A stretch of 33,247 nt of DNA, from contig NZ_JASCOZ010000037.1 of the NCBI RefSeq assembly GCF_029960115.1, forward strand, positions 1-33,247, in the 5' to 3' direction. A program made the translations under genes and the position numbers. The notes under the pieces are model-generated. The model did no database searches, was not told the origin of the DNA, and saw nothing but the letters and a program-made list of their open reading frames with translations. Below, one piece after another: positions 8,354-17,551 of the stretch. This DNA is from Stenotrophomonas sp. PS02289. Its GTDB lineage: Bacteria > Pseudomonadota > Gammaproteobacteria > Xanthomonadales > Xanthomonadaceae. Position 1 is the stretch's first letter; each line of letters begins with the position of its first letter.

Positions 8354-8983
8354 TCAATCCAGTTTCAGCCACTGCAGCAGCGGCTCCCAGTCACTCTGAT
8401 GCTCGCGCACCTGCGCGGAGCGGTAATCGAACAGGCCACGGCCCAGCCCGGTGGTGACCACATAGCTCTGGCTGTCGCGCAGCTGCGCCACCACCGGATA
8501 GGGCCACTCGGCCAGCATCTGGATGGCCTGCTGCGAGGTCTGGGTCCACGGCTTGGTGCGGTTGAGCACCAGCCCGACCGGCAGCTTGCGGCTGTGCACG
8601 CGTGGCACCTTGGCCAGGCTGTTGAGAAATCCGACGATGGCCTCGATGTCCAGCGCCGAGGGCAGCACCGGCACCACGACGGCGTCGGCAACGTCGAGGA
8701 AATGCTCCAGATCGTCGGCCAGCCCACCGGCCGGAGCATCGATGATCACCACCTCGGTGTCATCGGGAATCTGCTTGAGGCCCTTCTTGCGGGTGGCATC
8801 GATGGGCAGCACGGCGCTTTCCAGCCCGGACCGGCGCTGGGCCCAGCGGGTGCTGGACCCCTGCGGGTCCGCGTCGGCCAGGACGGTCCGTTTACCGGCC
8901 AGGGCGGCAAAGGCCGCCAGATGGGTGGCGACGGTGGTCTTGCCCACGCCACCCTTGGAACCGGCGACCAGGATCGTCTTCAT
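8354..8983 (-). CDS. Orphan ParA-family ATPase
   Basis: A 209-residue deviant-Walker ATPase of the ParA/MinD class. The deviant Walker A is KGGVGKTT (starting near residue 10) with the signature first Lys. The Walker A' region is [11 protein letters not shown], and [10 protein letters not shown] is the Walker B region. ATG at 8983 is chosen because [12 protein letters not shown] is the usual family N-terminus. The upstream 14 residues of the open frame are not family-like. No parB or obvious centromere repeat is nearby, so chromosome partition is not indicated. Orphan ParAs of this size often position other cargo, such as chemotaxis, pilus or other protein complexes. It is the first gene of the minus-strand run and is divergent from the AAA gene. 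Confidence 0.88.
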   Translation of the reverse strand: MKTILVAGSKGGVGKTTVATHLAAFAALAGKRTVLADADPQGSSTRWAQRRSGLESAVLPIDATRKKGLKQIPDDTEVVIIDAPAGGLADDLEHFLDVADAVVVPVLPSALDIEAIVGFLNSLAKVPRVHSRKLPVGLVLNRTKPWTQTSQQAIQMLAEWPYPVVAQLRDSQSYVVTTGLGRGLFDYRSAQVREHQSDWEPLLQWLKLD

Positions 8984-9084
8984 GCACGCCTCGCTTCCGA
9001 TGGGGAACCTGGCTTGAGCGTACACCGCTGCCCGTGACGGAGATAGTCGCGCGGCTGAACCTCGTCCCGGCTGCGGCGCTTTGC

Positions 9085-9090
9085 TATCGT
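9085..9090 (+). promoter_or_regulatory. Possible extended -10 element for the Ycf46-like gene
   Basis: TGCTATCGT at 9082-9090 resembles an extended -10 (TGnTATnnT) about 27 bp upstream of the ATG at 9117, in the 133-bp divergent intergenic region 8984-9116. No convincing -35 hexamer lies 16-18 bp upstream. This is a weak sequence-only prediction. Confidence 0.25.
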
Positions 9091-9116
9091 GCGCGATCCA
9101 AAGGAATGCAGTTCAC

Positions 9117-10604
9117 ATGAGCGAGTTACAGGACCTGAGCGCACTGATCCGCGCCAACACCCCGTTGATTGTGATCGAGACCCAGGACGAGGGCCGGGTG
9201 GTGGAGCTGTTCCGCCAGACCCTGATGCACGTGTGGCGCGCCCTGCACCGCTGGTCGATCACCGAGGGTCTGCGCCGGATCGACATGGACAAGGAGGACG
9301 ACGCCATTGGCCCTCCGGATGCCAGTTCGGCGCTGCAGATGATCCGTCAGGCGGAACAGCGCGGCATCTACCTGCTGCTCGATTTCCATCCTTACCTGGG
9401 CTATGCCAGCCACCAGCGCGCGCTGCGCGACCTGGTCCAGCGCCGCCATTGCGAAGCGCACGTGCTGGTGCTGGTGGGGGCCAAGGTGGAGCTGCCGGCC
9501 GAGCTGGAAGCGCTGGCCACCCGCTTCAACCCGCGCCTGCCCGACCTCAACGCGCTGCTGAAGATGCTGCGCGAGGAAGCGGCCACCTATGCCCGTGAGA
9601 ACGGCGGCAAGCGGGTGGAAGTGGACAACGAGGCCGTGCAGCTGATCCTGCGCAACCTGCGCGGGCTGAGCATGGTGGATGCGCGGCGCATTGCCCGCCA
9701 GCTGATCTTCGCCGACGGCGCACTGAGCCAGGACGACCTGCCGCAGCTGGCCCGGTTGAAGTTTGAACTGCTCAACCGTGCCGGACATCTGCACTACGAA
9801 TACGACACCACCCGCTTTGCCGACGTGGCCGGGGCCAACCGGCTCAAGCGCTGGGTCAACCAGCGCCGCTCGATCTTCCTCGGCGGCTCAGCGGGTACCG
9901 CCGGGCTGGATCCGCCCAAGGGCATGCTGCTGCTGGGCGTGCAGGGCTGCGGCAAGTCGATGCTGGCCAAGGCTACGGCGGCGGGCTTCGGGGTGCCGCT
10001 GCTGCGGCTCGACTTCGGCAGCCTGTACGACAAGTACCACGGCGAAACCGAAAAGAACCTGCGTCAGGCGCTGGCGTCGGCCGAGCAGCTGGCTCCGTGC
10101 GTGCTGTGGATCGACGAGATCGAAAAGGGCCTGGCCAGCGGCGGTGAGGACGGTGGTGTGTCACGCCGCGTGCTCGGCTTCCTGCTGACCTGGCTGGCCG
10201 AACGCAAGGAACCGGTGTTCATCGTGGCCACGGCCAACCAGGTGCACGAACTGCCGGCCGAACTGCTGCGCAAGGGCCGCTTCGACGAAATTTTCTTTGT
10301 CGACCTGCCCGATGCCAACACCCGCGTGGAACTGCTGCGCCTGCACCTGGGCCGACGCCAGCTCAACGCCGATGATTTCGCCCTGCCCGCGCTGGCCGCG
10401 GCCAGCGATGGATTCTCAGGCGCGGAAATCGAACAGGCGGTGGTGTCCGGGCTGTACGCCGCCCATGCCGAGGAACGTGTCCTCGACACCGACCTGCTGA
10501 TGCAGGAAATCCGCAACAGCCGCCCGTTGTCGGTGCTGATGGCCGAACAGGTCACCGCCCTGCGCGAGTGGGCGCGCGGGCGGACGGTCAGCGCCGACGG
10601 GTGA
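9117..10604 (+). CDS. Ycf46-like AAA+ ATPase
   Basis: A 495-residue protein. The N-terminal ~235 residues (SELQDLSALIRANTPLIVIE...) form the helical/RecA-like region typical of bacterial Ycf46 homologues. The C-terminal AAA module has Walker A GVQGCGKS at 274-281, Walker B VLWIDE at 329-334, a sensor-1 VATAN and an arginine-finger region LRKGRFDEIF. ATG at 9117 (MSELQDL) is preferred over an upstream start. Ycf46 is a plastid- and cyanobacteria-derived family name, and a role in inorganic carbon or photosynthetic regulation was proposed only in cyanobacteria. In a non-photosynthetic bacterium the substrate is unknown. It stands alone between a divergent parA and a convergent gene. Confidence 0.87.
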   Translation: MSELQDLSALIRANTPLIVIETQDEGRVVELFRQTLMHVWRALHRWSITEGLRRIDMDKEDDAIGPPDASSALQMIRQAEQRGIYLLLDFHPYLGYASHQRALRDLVQRRHCEAHVLVLVGAKVELPAELEALATRFNPRLPDLNALLKMLREEAATYARENGGKRVEVDNEAVQLILRNLRGLSMVDARRIARQLIFADGALSQDDLPQLARLKFELLNRAGHLHYEYDTTRFADVAGANRLKRWVNQRRSIFLGGSAGTAGLDPPKGMLLLGVQGCGKSMLAKATAAGFGVPLLRLDFGSLYDKYHGETEKNLRQALASAEQLAPCVLWIDEIEKGLASGGEDGGVSRRVLGFLLTWLAERKEPVFIVATANQVHELPAELLRKGRFDEIFFVDLPDANTRVELLRLHLGRRQLNADDFALPALAAASDGFSGAEIEQAVVSGLYAAHAEERVLDTDLLMQEIRNSRPLSVLMAEQVTALREWARGRTVSADG

Positions 10605-10609
10605 TGTCG

Positions 10610-10625
10610 GCGCCCGGGTTCGGGC
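10610..10625. terminator. Hairpin between convergent genes
   Basis: GCCCG-GGTT-CGGGC (stem 10612-10616 / 10621-10625) fills the 21-bp gap between the stop codon of the AAA gene (10602-10604) and that of the convergent gene (10626-10628). It has no clear T-tract, so it is a weak bidirectional terminator candidate. Confidence 0.35.
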
Positions 10626-11264
10626 TTACGGCCAGGCCGGCGGATTGGCCGCCCAGGCCTGCTGCACCTCGGCCAGGGTGGCGCGCTCGGCGTCACGCCA
10701 GGTCGGCAGCTGCTCGGCAAACCCTGCCGTGGTGCTCCAACGCTGCGGCTCGGTACGTACCGCGGCGGCATACCACTTCACTGCCTCGTCCTTGCGACCC
10801 AGGGTCCACAAGCCGAGTGCGAAGGTCTGCGGCACCCACGATGCGTTGCCGCGCAGGTTGGACTGCGCTGCGTGCCACATGGCCAGAGCGCCTTCGGCAT
10901 TGCCCTGGCGGTACAGCGCCCAGCCATGGTTCCAGCGGACCATGCGGCCCGGTGCCGAATTGGCGGACGCCTCTTTTTCAGCCTCGGCGTACAGCTGCTC
11001 GCCCAGTTCGGGCCGCCCCTGTGCGTAAGCCACGCTGGCCAGCTGCACGGTAGCGTCCAGTGCTTTGCGGCCGCGTTCGCGCTGCTTCATCAGCTGGTCA
11101 ACGAGATCACCCGCATCGGCAGGCACCACCTCCGGCACGGAGGCCGCCACATCGTCGTCGAAGTAGAACTCCTGCAGTGTCGGCACCGATTGCGCTGACG
11201 CCCCGAACACTGCCATCCCCGCCGCCAGCACCACGCTGGACAGCATTTTTCTTGCCACTGCCAT
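10626..11264 (-). CDS. Exported hypothetical protein with TPR-like helical repeats
   Basis: A 212-residue protein with a Sec signal peptide (MLSSVVLAAGMAVFGASAQS, cleavage probably after ASA near residue 24). The mature part is alanine-rich and helical, with TPR-like units such as GELGEQLYAEAEK-type segments and NHGWALYRQGNAEGALAMWHAAQ. It ends with paired Trp-rich segments (QQAWAANPPAWP). ATG at 11264 is preceded by GGGGGAG at 11270-11276, a strong ribosome site. It is predicted to be periplasmic and to mediate protein contacts. I do not recognise a named family. Similar small TPR-like secreted proteins are common in xanthomonads. It is convergent with the Ycf46-like gene and divergent from the oxidoreductase gene. 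Confidence 0.75.
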   Translation of the reverse strand: MAVARKMLSSVVLAAGMAVFGASAQSVPTLQEFYFDDDVAASVPEVVPADAGDLVDQLMKQRERGRKALDATVQLASVAYAQGRPELGEQLYAEAEKEASANSAPGRMVRWNHGWALYRQGNAEGALAMWHAAQSNLRGNASWVPQTFALGLWTLGRKDEAVKWYAAAVRTEPQRWSTTAGFAEQLPTWRDAERATLAEVQQAWAANPPAWP

Positions 11265-11330
11265 ACAAACTCCCCCAGGTTGTCACACAACCTCCCTCCC
11301 CGATCCTAACCGCAGAACGCGCCCGGATGC

Positions 11331-11344
11331 GACCCCTTGGGGTC
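11331..11344. other. Inverted repeat upstream of the oxidoreductase gene
   Basis: GACCCC-TT-GGGGTC is a 6-2-6 inverted repeat about 90 bp upstream of the start at 11435. A TACAAT hexamer at 11373-11378 could be a -10 element, although no good -35 is seen. The repeat may be a dyad operator or chance in GC-rich sequence. Confidence 0.25.
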
Positions 11345-11434
11345 ATGAAAAGTGTGGAAATTGCGTCACTGTTACAATCCGCACCTTTCCGGTCGCCTCT
11401 GTGCGGCCGTGCCAGCCGTCATTCCGGGCCAGCC

Positions 11435-14400
11435 ATGACCAGTACCGCCGAACTCACCTCGCCCTCGTCCGCCAACCAGCCCGGCGCGCTGGATGACAGC
11501 TACACGCTGGACCACAAGTACACCCGTACCGACGGCCGCATCTACCTGAGCGGGGTGCAGGCGCTGGTGCGTCTGCCGCTGATGCAGCAGCTGCGCGACC
11601 AGGCTGCCGGCCTGGACACGGCCGGCTTCATCAGTGGCTATCGCGGCAGCCCGCTGGGCGGCTTCGACCTGGAGCTGTGGCGGGCACGCAAGCATCTGGA
11701 AGCGGCCAAGGTGAAGTTCACCCCGGGCCTGAATGAGGACCTCGGGGCCACCATGGTCTGGGGTACCCAGCAGACCAACCTGTTCCCGGGGGCCAAGGTC
11801 CAGGGCGTGTATGGCATGTGGTACGGCAAGGGCCCGGGCGTGGACCGCTGCGGCGACGTGTTCAAGCACGCCAACGCTGCCGGTACTTCGGTGCACGGCG
11901 GCGTGCTGGCCCTCGCCGCCGACGACCATGCCTGCCGCAGCTCGACCCTGCCCCACGGCAGCGAAGATGAATTCGTCAGCGCGATGATGCCGGTGCTCAA
12001 CCCGGCCGGCGTGCAGGACATCCTCGACATGGGCCTGCTGGGCTGGGCGATGAGCCGCTATACCGGGCGCTGGATCGGCTTCAAGACGATTGCCGAAACG
12101 GTGGAGTCGTCGGCCTCGGTGCAGGTTGATCCGTTCGCGCGGCGGATCGTGCTGCCAGAAGACTTCGAAATGCCGGCCGGCGGCCTCAACATCCGCTGGC
12201 CCGACCCGCCGCTGGACCAGGAAATGCGCCTGCACCGCTATGCGGTCAAGGCGGCGCAGGCCTTCGCCCGCGCCAACCAGATCGACCGCGTGGTGATGGA
12301 CTCGCCGCGTGCGCGGCTGGGCATCGTCACCACCGGCAAGAGCTACCTGGACGTGCTGCAGGCGCTGGAATACCTGGGCCTGGACGAACGCGCCTGCGCT
12401 GACATCGGCATCCGCGTGTACAAGGTCGGCATGACCTGGCCGCTGGAGCCGGTGGGCATCGCGCGCTTTGCCGAAGGCCTCGAAGACATCGTGGTGGTGG
12501 AGGAAAAGCGGGCCTTCATCGAGCGCCAGATGAAGGAACAGTTCTACAACTGGCCCGCCAGCGCCGGTCCGCGCCCGTCCATCGTTGGCAAGTACGACGA
12601 ACAGGGCCAGTGGATCCTGCCGTCGACCAACGAACTCACCCCGGCCACCATCGCCGGGGTGATCGGCCGCCGCATCCAGCGCTTCTTCAGCAACGAATCG
12701 ATCGAGCAGCGCCTGCGCTGGATGGACGCCAAGGAAGCCGAGCTTGCGCTGCCGCGCGCCAGCTTCCCGCGCGTGCCGCATTACTGCTCGGGCTGCCCGC
12801 ACAACACCTCCACCCGCGTGCCGGAAGGCTCGCGCGCGCTGGGCGGGATCGGTTGCCATTACATGGTGACCTGGATGGACCGCAGCACCGACACCTTCAC
12901 CCACATGGGCGGTGAAGGCGTGACCTGGGCCGGGCAGGCGGCGTTTACCGACACCGAGCACGTGTTCCAGAACCTGGGCGATGGCACCTATTTCCACAGC
13001 GGCTCGCTGGCGATCCGCCAGGCGATCGCCGCCGGGGTCAACATCACCTACAAGATCCTCTACAACGACGCGGTGGCGATGACCGGCGGGCAGCCGGTGG
13101 ACGGCACCCTGACCGTGCCGCAGATCGCCCACCAGATGCGCGCCGAGGGCGTGCAGACCATCGTGCTGGTCAGCGATGAGATCGGCAAATGGAACAAGCG
13201 CGAGCTGTTCCCGGAGGGCGTGGAGTTCTTTGATCGCGCCGAGCTCGATGCGGTGCAGAAGCAACTGCGCGAGGTGAAGGGCACCAGCATCCTGATCTAC
13301 GAACAGACCTGCGCCACCGAAAAGCGCCGCCGTCGCAAGCGCGGCAAGCTGGTCGACCCGCCCAAGCGCGTGGTGGTCAACTCGCTGGTCTGCGAGGGCT
13401 GCGGCGACTGCGGCAAGAAGAGCTTCTGCGTGTCGGTGCTGCCGAAGGAAACCGAGTTCGGGCGCAAGCGCGACATCGACCAGTCCAACTGCAACAAGGA
13501 CTACTCCTGCACCACCGGTTTCTGCCCCAGCTTTGTCACCGTGCACGGTGGCACCCCGCGCAAGGGCGCACGCCGTGATGGCAGCGCGCTGCTCGACAAC
13601 CTGCCGGCCCCGGAATTCCGCAGCACCCTGGAACAGCCGTGGAACATCCTGATCACCGGCGTCGGCGGCACCGGCGTGGTGACCATCGGCGCGCTGCTGG
13701 GCATGGCCGGGCACCTGGAAGGCAAGGGCGCGACCGTGCTCGATCAGACCGGCCTGGCCCAGAAGGGCGGTGCGGTGACCACGCATATCCGCATTGCGCG
13801 CAAGCCGTCGGACATCCATGCGGTGCGCATTGCCGCCGGTGAGGCTGATCTGGTGGTGGGCTGCGACATGGTCGTGGTGAACGACTACTGGGCGCTTTCC
13901 AAGGTGCGCGCCGAGCGTTCGCAGGTGGTGCTCAATACTTATGAAGCGATGCCGGGCACCTTCACCACCCGCCCGGACATGCAGTTCCCGGCCGCCGACA
14001 TCATTGCCGGCATCCGGGTGGCGCTGGGTGGCCGTGATCCGCTGCTGTTGGATGCCACCCAGCTGGCCACCGCGCTGCTGGGCGACGCCATCGCGGCCAA
14101 TCTGTTCATTCTGGGCTACGCCTGGCAGCAGGGCCTGGTGCCGATCTCATTCGAGGCGCTGATGCGTGCGATCGAGCTCAACGGCGCGGCCGTGGCGATG
14201 AACCAGCAGGCCTTCGCCTGGGGCCGGCTGGCCGCGGTGGACCCGCAGGCGGTGCAGCAGGCCGCAGGGCTGGTGCGCAATGGTCACACCGATGCCGAGC
14301 GCACCCCGGGCCCGCTGCATGATCTGCCGCCGGGCGAGTGGGAAGGCAACGAGTGGGGAGCCAATGCCGCGCCCCGCAACACCGGCGATGAGCGCGAACT

Positions 14401-15130
14401 GCGTGGCCTGCCCGGGCGTGCCAGCCAGGGCGATGTTGCGTTCCTGCCGCTGGATGACGAACGCCTGTCGCGGTCGCTGGACGAGCTGATCGACCGCCGC
14501 GTGCGCTTCCTCACCGACTACCAGGACGCCGCCTACGCTGCGCGCTACCGTGCGCTGGTGGACAAGGTGCGCGTGGCCGAGTGGGACAAGGCCGGCAGCA
14601 CCGCGCTGACTGAAACCGTGGCGCGCTACTACTTCAAGCTGATGGCCTACAAGGACGAGTACGAAGTGGCCCGCCTGTACACCAGTGGCGAGTTCCAGCG
14701 CCGCCTGCAGCAGCAGTTCGAGGGCGACTTCGAGGTCCGCTTCCACCTGGCTCCGCCGCTGTTCGCGAAGAAGGACGAACAGGGCCGGCTGATCAAGCAG
14801 GAATACGGCCCGTGGATGATGAAGGCGTTCGGCCTGCTGGCGAAACTGAAGTTCCTGCGCGGCGGCACGTTCGATGTGTTCGGCCGCACCGAGGAGCGTC
14901 GCGGCGAGCGCCAGCTGATCGAAGACTACGCCCGCACCGTGGACGAACTGCTGGCCGGGCTGGATGACGACCGGGTGGCGCTGGCGGTGGAGATTGCCAG
15001 CATTCCCGAACACATCCGCGGCTATGGGCACGTCAAGGAAGCGCACCTGCACAGCGCCAAGGTGCGGGAAGCCGCCCTGCTGGCGCAGTGGCGCAACCCG
15101 AAGGCGCTGCACATCGTGCAGGTGGCTTGA
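11435..15130 (+). CDS. Fused indolepyruvate ferredoxin oxidoreductase
   Basis: A 1231-residue single-chain 2-oxoacid:ferredoxin oxidoreductase that would decarboxylate indolepyruvate or related aryl-/branched-chain 2-oxoacids to acyl-CoA. The order of domains is: pyrimidine-binding/alpha region with GYRGSPLGGFD near residue 70; TPP-binding core around ALGGIGCHYM (~residue 470) and THMGGEG; a Cys-rich ferredoxin-like cluster region CEGCGDC (Cys653, 656, 659) followed by further Cys to ~700; a gamma domain starting with WNILITGVGGTGVVTIG (~735); and a C-terminal DUF6537-like extension from ~990. ATG at 11435 (MTSTAEL) is chosen over an upstream extension with no family character. This fused form is typical of aerobic proteobacteria. 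The electron acceptor is not encoded nearby. Confidence 0.93.
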   Translation: MTSTAELTSPSSANQPGALDDSYTLDHKYTRTDGRIYLSGVQALVRLPLMQQLRDQAAGLDTAGFISGYRGSPLGGFDLELWRARKHLEAAKVKFTPGLNEDLGATMVWGTQQTNLFPGAKVQGVYGMWYGKGPGVDRCGDVFKHANAAGTSVHGGVLALAADDHACRSSTLPHGSEDEFVSAMMPVLNPAGVQDILDMGLLGWAMSRYTGRWIGFKTIAETVESSASVQVDPFARRIVLPEDFEMPAGGLNIRWPDPPLDQEMRLHRYAVKAAQAFARANQIDRVVMDSPRARLGIVTTGKSYLDVLQALEYLGLDERACADIGIRVYKVGMTWPLEPVGIARFAEGLEDIVVVEEKRAFIERQMKEQFYNWPASAGPRPSIVGKYDEQGQWILPSTNELTPATIAGVIGRRIQRFFSNESIEQRLRWMDAKEAELALPRASFPRVPHYCSGCPHNTSTRVPEGSRALGGIGCHYMVTWMDRSTDTFTHMGGEGVTWAGQAAFTDTEHVFQNLGDGTYFHSGSLAIRQAIAAGVNITYKILYNDAVAMTGGQPVDGTLTVPQIAHQMRAEGVQTIVLVSDEIGKWNKRELFPEGVEFFDRAELDAVQKQLREVKGTSILIYEQTCATEKRRRRKRGKLVDPPKRVVVNSLVCEGCGDCGKKSFCVSVLPKETEFGRKRDIDQSNCNKDYSCTTGFCPSFVTVHGGTPRKGARRDGSALLDNLPAPEFRSTLEQPWNILITGVGGTGVVTIGALLGMAGHLEGKGATVLDQTGLAQKGGAVTTHIRIARKPSDIHAVRIAAGEADLVVGCDMVVVNDYWALSKVRAERSQVVLNTYEAMPGTFTTRPDMQFPAADIIAGIRVALGGRDPLLLDATQLATALLGDAIAANLFILGYAWQQGLVPISFEALMRAIELNGAAVAMNQQAFAWGRLAAVDPQAVQQAAGLVRNGHTDAERTPGPLHDLPPGEWEGNEWGANAAPRNTGDERELRGLPGRASQGDVAFLPLDDERLSRSLDELIDRRVRFLTDYQDAAYAARYRALVDKVRVAEWDKAGSTALTETVARYYFKLMAYKDEYEVARLYTSGEFQRRLQQQFEGDFEVRFHLAPPLFAKKDEQGRLIKQEYGPWMMKAFGLLAKLKFLRGGTFDVFGRTEERRGERQLIEDYARTVDELLAGLDDDRVALAVEIASIPEHIRGYGHVKEAHLHSAKVREAALLAQWRNPKALHIVQVA

Positions 15131-15137
15131 GCGCGCT

Positions 15138-15755
15138 TCAGCGCCGCCACACCCGCATGCGGTTGTTGGCCGGCATCGCCACATCGTCAATCAGCACCAT
15201 GCCCTGCGCGGCGGCCAGGGCATCCACCGCCTCGGCGTCGCGGATGCCCGAGGCCGGATCGCGGTCCTTCAACCACGCATCGAAGGTGCGGTTGCTGTCG
15301 CTGGTGTACGCACCGCCATAGTTGAACGGTCCGTACACGCACAGCAGCGCGCCGGGTGCCATCACCGCCGGTAACCCGGCGAACAGGGCCTGCACGTGCG
15401 CCCAGCTCATGATGTGCAGGGTGTTGGCGCTGTACACCGCATCGAAGCTGCCCGCCTCAGACGGCCACGGGGCCAGCCCGGGCTGGGGGGCCAGCACCGC
15501 CTGTAGCGGCCACGGTGGCGGCGCGTTGGGCAGAGCGGCCTCGGCCAGGCGCTCGGCGATGCCAGGCAGGTAATCCGGGTGATCGCTGGCCTGCCAGCGC
15601 AGATGGGGCAGCTGCTGCGCGAAGTACGCGGCGTGCTGGCCGGTGCCGCTGCCGATTTCCAGCACCCGCTGGCGGTCCTGCAGGTACGGGCGCAGCACGG
15701 TCAGGATCGGGTCGCGGTTGCGCTCGCAGGCCTCGGACCATCGCTGTTGGGTCAT
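15138..15755 (-). CDS. DUF938 SAM-dependent methyltransferase
   Basis: A 205-residue class I methyltransferase fold protein of the DUF938 family. The opening WSEACERNRDPILTVLRPYL and the SAM-binding loop VLEIGSGTGQHAAYF (about residues 31-45) are characteristic. A later FDAVYSANTLHIMSW segment corresponds to motif IV and is followed by LCVYGPFNYGG. No signal or membrane segment is present. The substrate of DUF938 proteins is unknown. It is convergent with the oxidoreductase gene, their stops separated by 7 bp, and it is divergent from the tldD operon across a 141-bp intergenic region. Confidence 0.87.
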   Translation of the reverse strand: MTQQRWSEACERNRDPILTVLRPYLQDRQRVLEIGSGTGQHAAYFAQQLPHLRWQASDHPDYLPGIAERLAEAALPNAPPPWPLQAVLAPQPGLAPWPSEAGSFDAVYSANTLHIMSWAHVQALFAGLPAVMAPGALLCVYGPFNYGGAYTSDSNRTFDAWLKDRDPASGIRDAEAVDALAAAQGMVLIDDVAMPANNRMRVWRR

Positions 15756-15896
15756 GTCAGTTGCAGATTGTCGTCACAGCGCACATCGAACCATGACCGG
15801 AGTCACTTGTGCCACTCCCGGCGCTCCCCCGAAAGTCGAGGACTTGTCCAAGGTTGACGGCTTTGGCCCGAAACCGCTGCTGGGGAACCGCCTGCT

Positions 15897-17525
15897 GTGC
15901 AACGTCGTGAGTTTCTGACCCTGTCTGGAATGGGCCTGGCCGGCCTGATGCTGCCGCATGCGCGGCTGATCGCTGCCGAGCAGCTGCTCGAGCCCGGCGA
16001 CGTGGGTCGCAAGAAGGTGCTGGCCGAGGCCGCGCTGGCCGCCGCCAAGCGCGCCGGGGCCAGCTACTGCGACGTGCGCATCGGTCGTTACCTCAACCAG
16101 GCGGTGATCACCCGCGAGGCCCAGGTACAGAACGTCACCAACAGCGAGTCCTCCGGCATCGGCATCCGGGTGATCGTCAACGGAGCGTGGGGCTTTGCCG
16201 CCACCCGCGAGCAGACCCCGACCGCCGTGCTGGCGGCGGTCAACCAGGCGGCGGCCATCGCCCGCGCCAACGCGACCCTGCAGACCAAACCGGTGCAGCT
16301 GGCCCCGGTCAAGGGTGTCGGCGAGGTCAGCTGGAAGACCCCGATCCGCAAGAACGCCATGGCCGTGCCGGTGCAGGACAAGGTGGACCTGCTGCTCAGC
16401 CTGAATGCGGCGGCGCTCAACGCCGGCGCGAACTTCATCAATTCCACGCTGTTCCTGGTCAACGAACAGAAGTACTTCGCTTCCAGCGACGGCTCGTTCA
16501 TCGACCAGGACGTGCACCGCATCTGGCTGCCGTTCACCGCCACCGCCATCGACAAGGCCAGCGGCAAATTCCGCACCCGTGCCGGGCTGTCCTCGCCGAT
16601 GGGCATGGGCTATGAATTCCTGGACGGCGACGCCAGCGGCAAGATCGCCCTGCCCGGCGGCATCACCGCCTACCGCGACTCCTACGACCCGGTGGAAGAC
16701 GCCATTGCCGCCGCGCGCCACGCCCGCGAGAAGCTGAAGGCTCCGTCGGTGAAGCCGGGCAAGTACGACCTGGTGCTGGACCCGTCGAACCTGTTCCTGA
16801 CCATCCACGAGAACGTCGGCCACCCGCTGGAGCTGGACCGCGTACTCGGCTACGAAGCCAACTACGCCGGCACCAGCTTCGCCACCCTGGACAAGCGCGA
16901 CGCGGGCTACCGCTGGGGCAGCGAACGGGTCAACTTCTTCGCCGACAAGACCGCACCGGGCAGCCTGGGCGCGGTCGGCTACGACGACGAAGGGGTCAAG
17001 ACCAAACGCTGGGACCTGGTCAAGGACGGCATCCTGGTCAACTACCAGGCCACGCGCGACGAAGTGCACCTGCTGGGCGAGACCGAATCGCATGGCTGCA
17101 GCTATGCCGACTCGTGGTCGAGCGTGCAGTTCCAGCGCATGGCCAACGTCTCGCTGGCTCCGGGCAAGACCCCGCTGAGCGTGGCCGACATGATCAAGGA
17201 CGTGGAGAACGGCATCTACATCCACGGCCGTGGCTCGTACTCGATCGACCAGCAGCGTTTCAACGCGCAGTTCGGCGGGCAGCTGTACTTCCAGATCAAG
17301 AACGGCCAGATCGCGGGGATGGTCGAGGACGCCGCGTACCAGATCCGCACGCCGGAGTTCTGGAACGCCTGCAGTGCGATCTGCGACGAGCGCGACTTCC
17401 GCTTCGGCGGCTCTTTCTTCGACGGCAAGGGACAGCCCGGGCAGGTTTCGGCGGTCTCGCACGGTTCGTCGACCACACGATTTGATGGCATCAACATCAT
17501 CAACACCGCGCGAAGCCTGGGCTGA
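15897..17525 (+). CDS. TldD-family metalloprotease with Tat signal, copy 1
   Basis: A 542-residue TldD/PmbA-superfamily protein. The N-terminus (QRREFLTLSGMGLAGLMLP) is a twin-arginine signal with a hydrophobic core and an AxA-like end near residue 27. The fold starts at CDVRIGRY and has GIGIRVIVNGAWGFAAT. The zinc motif HExxxH is His304-Glu305...His309 (HENVGH). In the C-terminal FFDGKGQPGQVSAVSHG block, Asp509 precedes GKGQ where E. coli TldD has its Cys ligand in CGKDGQ. The start is GTG 15897 with GGGGAA 9 bp upstream. It is the first gene of a nine-gene operon. TldD normally works with a PmbA/TldE partner to trim unfolded peptides; export is unlike the classical cytoplasmic enzyme. Confidence 0.9.
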   Translation: MQRREFLTLSGMGLAGLMLPHARLIAAEQLLEPGDVGRKKVLAEAALAAAKRAGASYCDVRIGRYLNQAVITREAQVQNVTNSESSGIGIRVIVNGAWGFAATREQTPTAVLAAVNQAAAIARANATLQTKPVQLAPVKGVGEVSWKTPIRKNAMAVPVQDKVDLLLSLNAAALNAGANFINSTLFLVNEQKYFASSDGSFIDQDVHRIWLPFTATAIDKASGKFRTRAGLSSPMGMGYEFLDGDASGKIALPGGITAYRDSYDPVEDAIAAARHAREKLKAPSVKPGKYDLVLDPSNLFLTIHENVGHPLELDRVLGYEANYAGTSFATLDKRDAGYRWGSERVNFFADKTAPGSLGAVGYDDEGVKTKRWDLVKDGILVNYQATRDEVHLLGETESHGCSYADSWSSVQFQRMANVSLAPGKTPLSVADMIKDVENGIYIHGRGSYSIDQQRFNAQFGGQLYFQIKNGQIAGMVEDAAYQIRTPEFWNACSAICDERDFRFGGSFFDGKGQPGQVSAVSHGSSTTRFDGINIINTARSLG

Positions 17526-17536
17526 GTGCGATCACA

Positions 17537-17551
17537 CGGAGAACTGCCTTG
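17537..17551 (+). promoter_or_regulatory. Ribosome site and TTG start of second tldD
   Basis: GGAGAA at 17538-17543 lies 5 bp before a TTG at 17549-17551, which begins the Tat signal QRRDFLAL. No ATG or GTG fits the family N-terminus, so the rare TTG start is well supported by this ribosome site and by the match to copy 1. Confidence 0.75.

Noticed and set aside
11372-13819. An 815-codon open frame antisense to the indolepyruvate oxidoreductase
   Set aside because: Composition is that of a GC-rich shadow frame, and the opposite strand encodes a clear, full-length enzyme.
15797-15859. Inverted repeats (CCGGAGT/ACTCCCGG, GGAC-TT-GTCC) and a TTGACG hexamer upstream of the first tldD
   Set aside because: No -10 element at a proper distance from TTGACG and the repeats are short or imperfect, so no promoter or operator was called.
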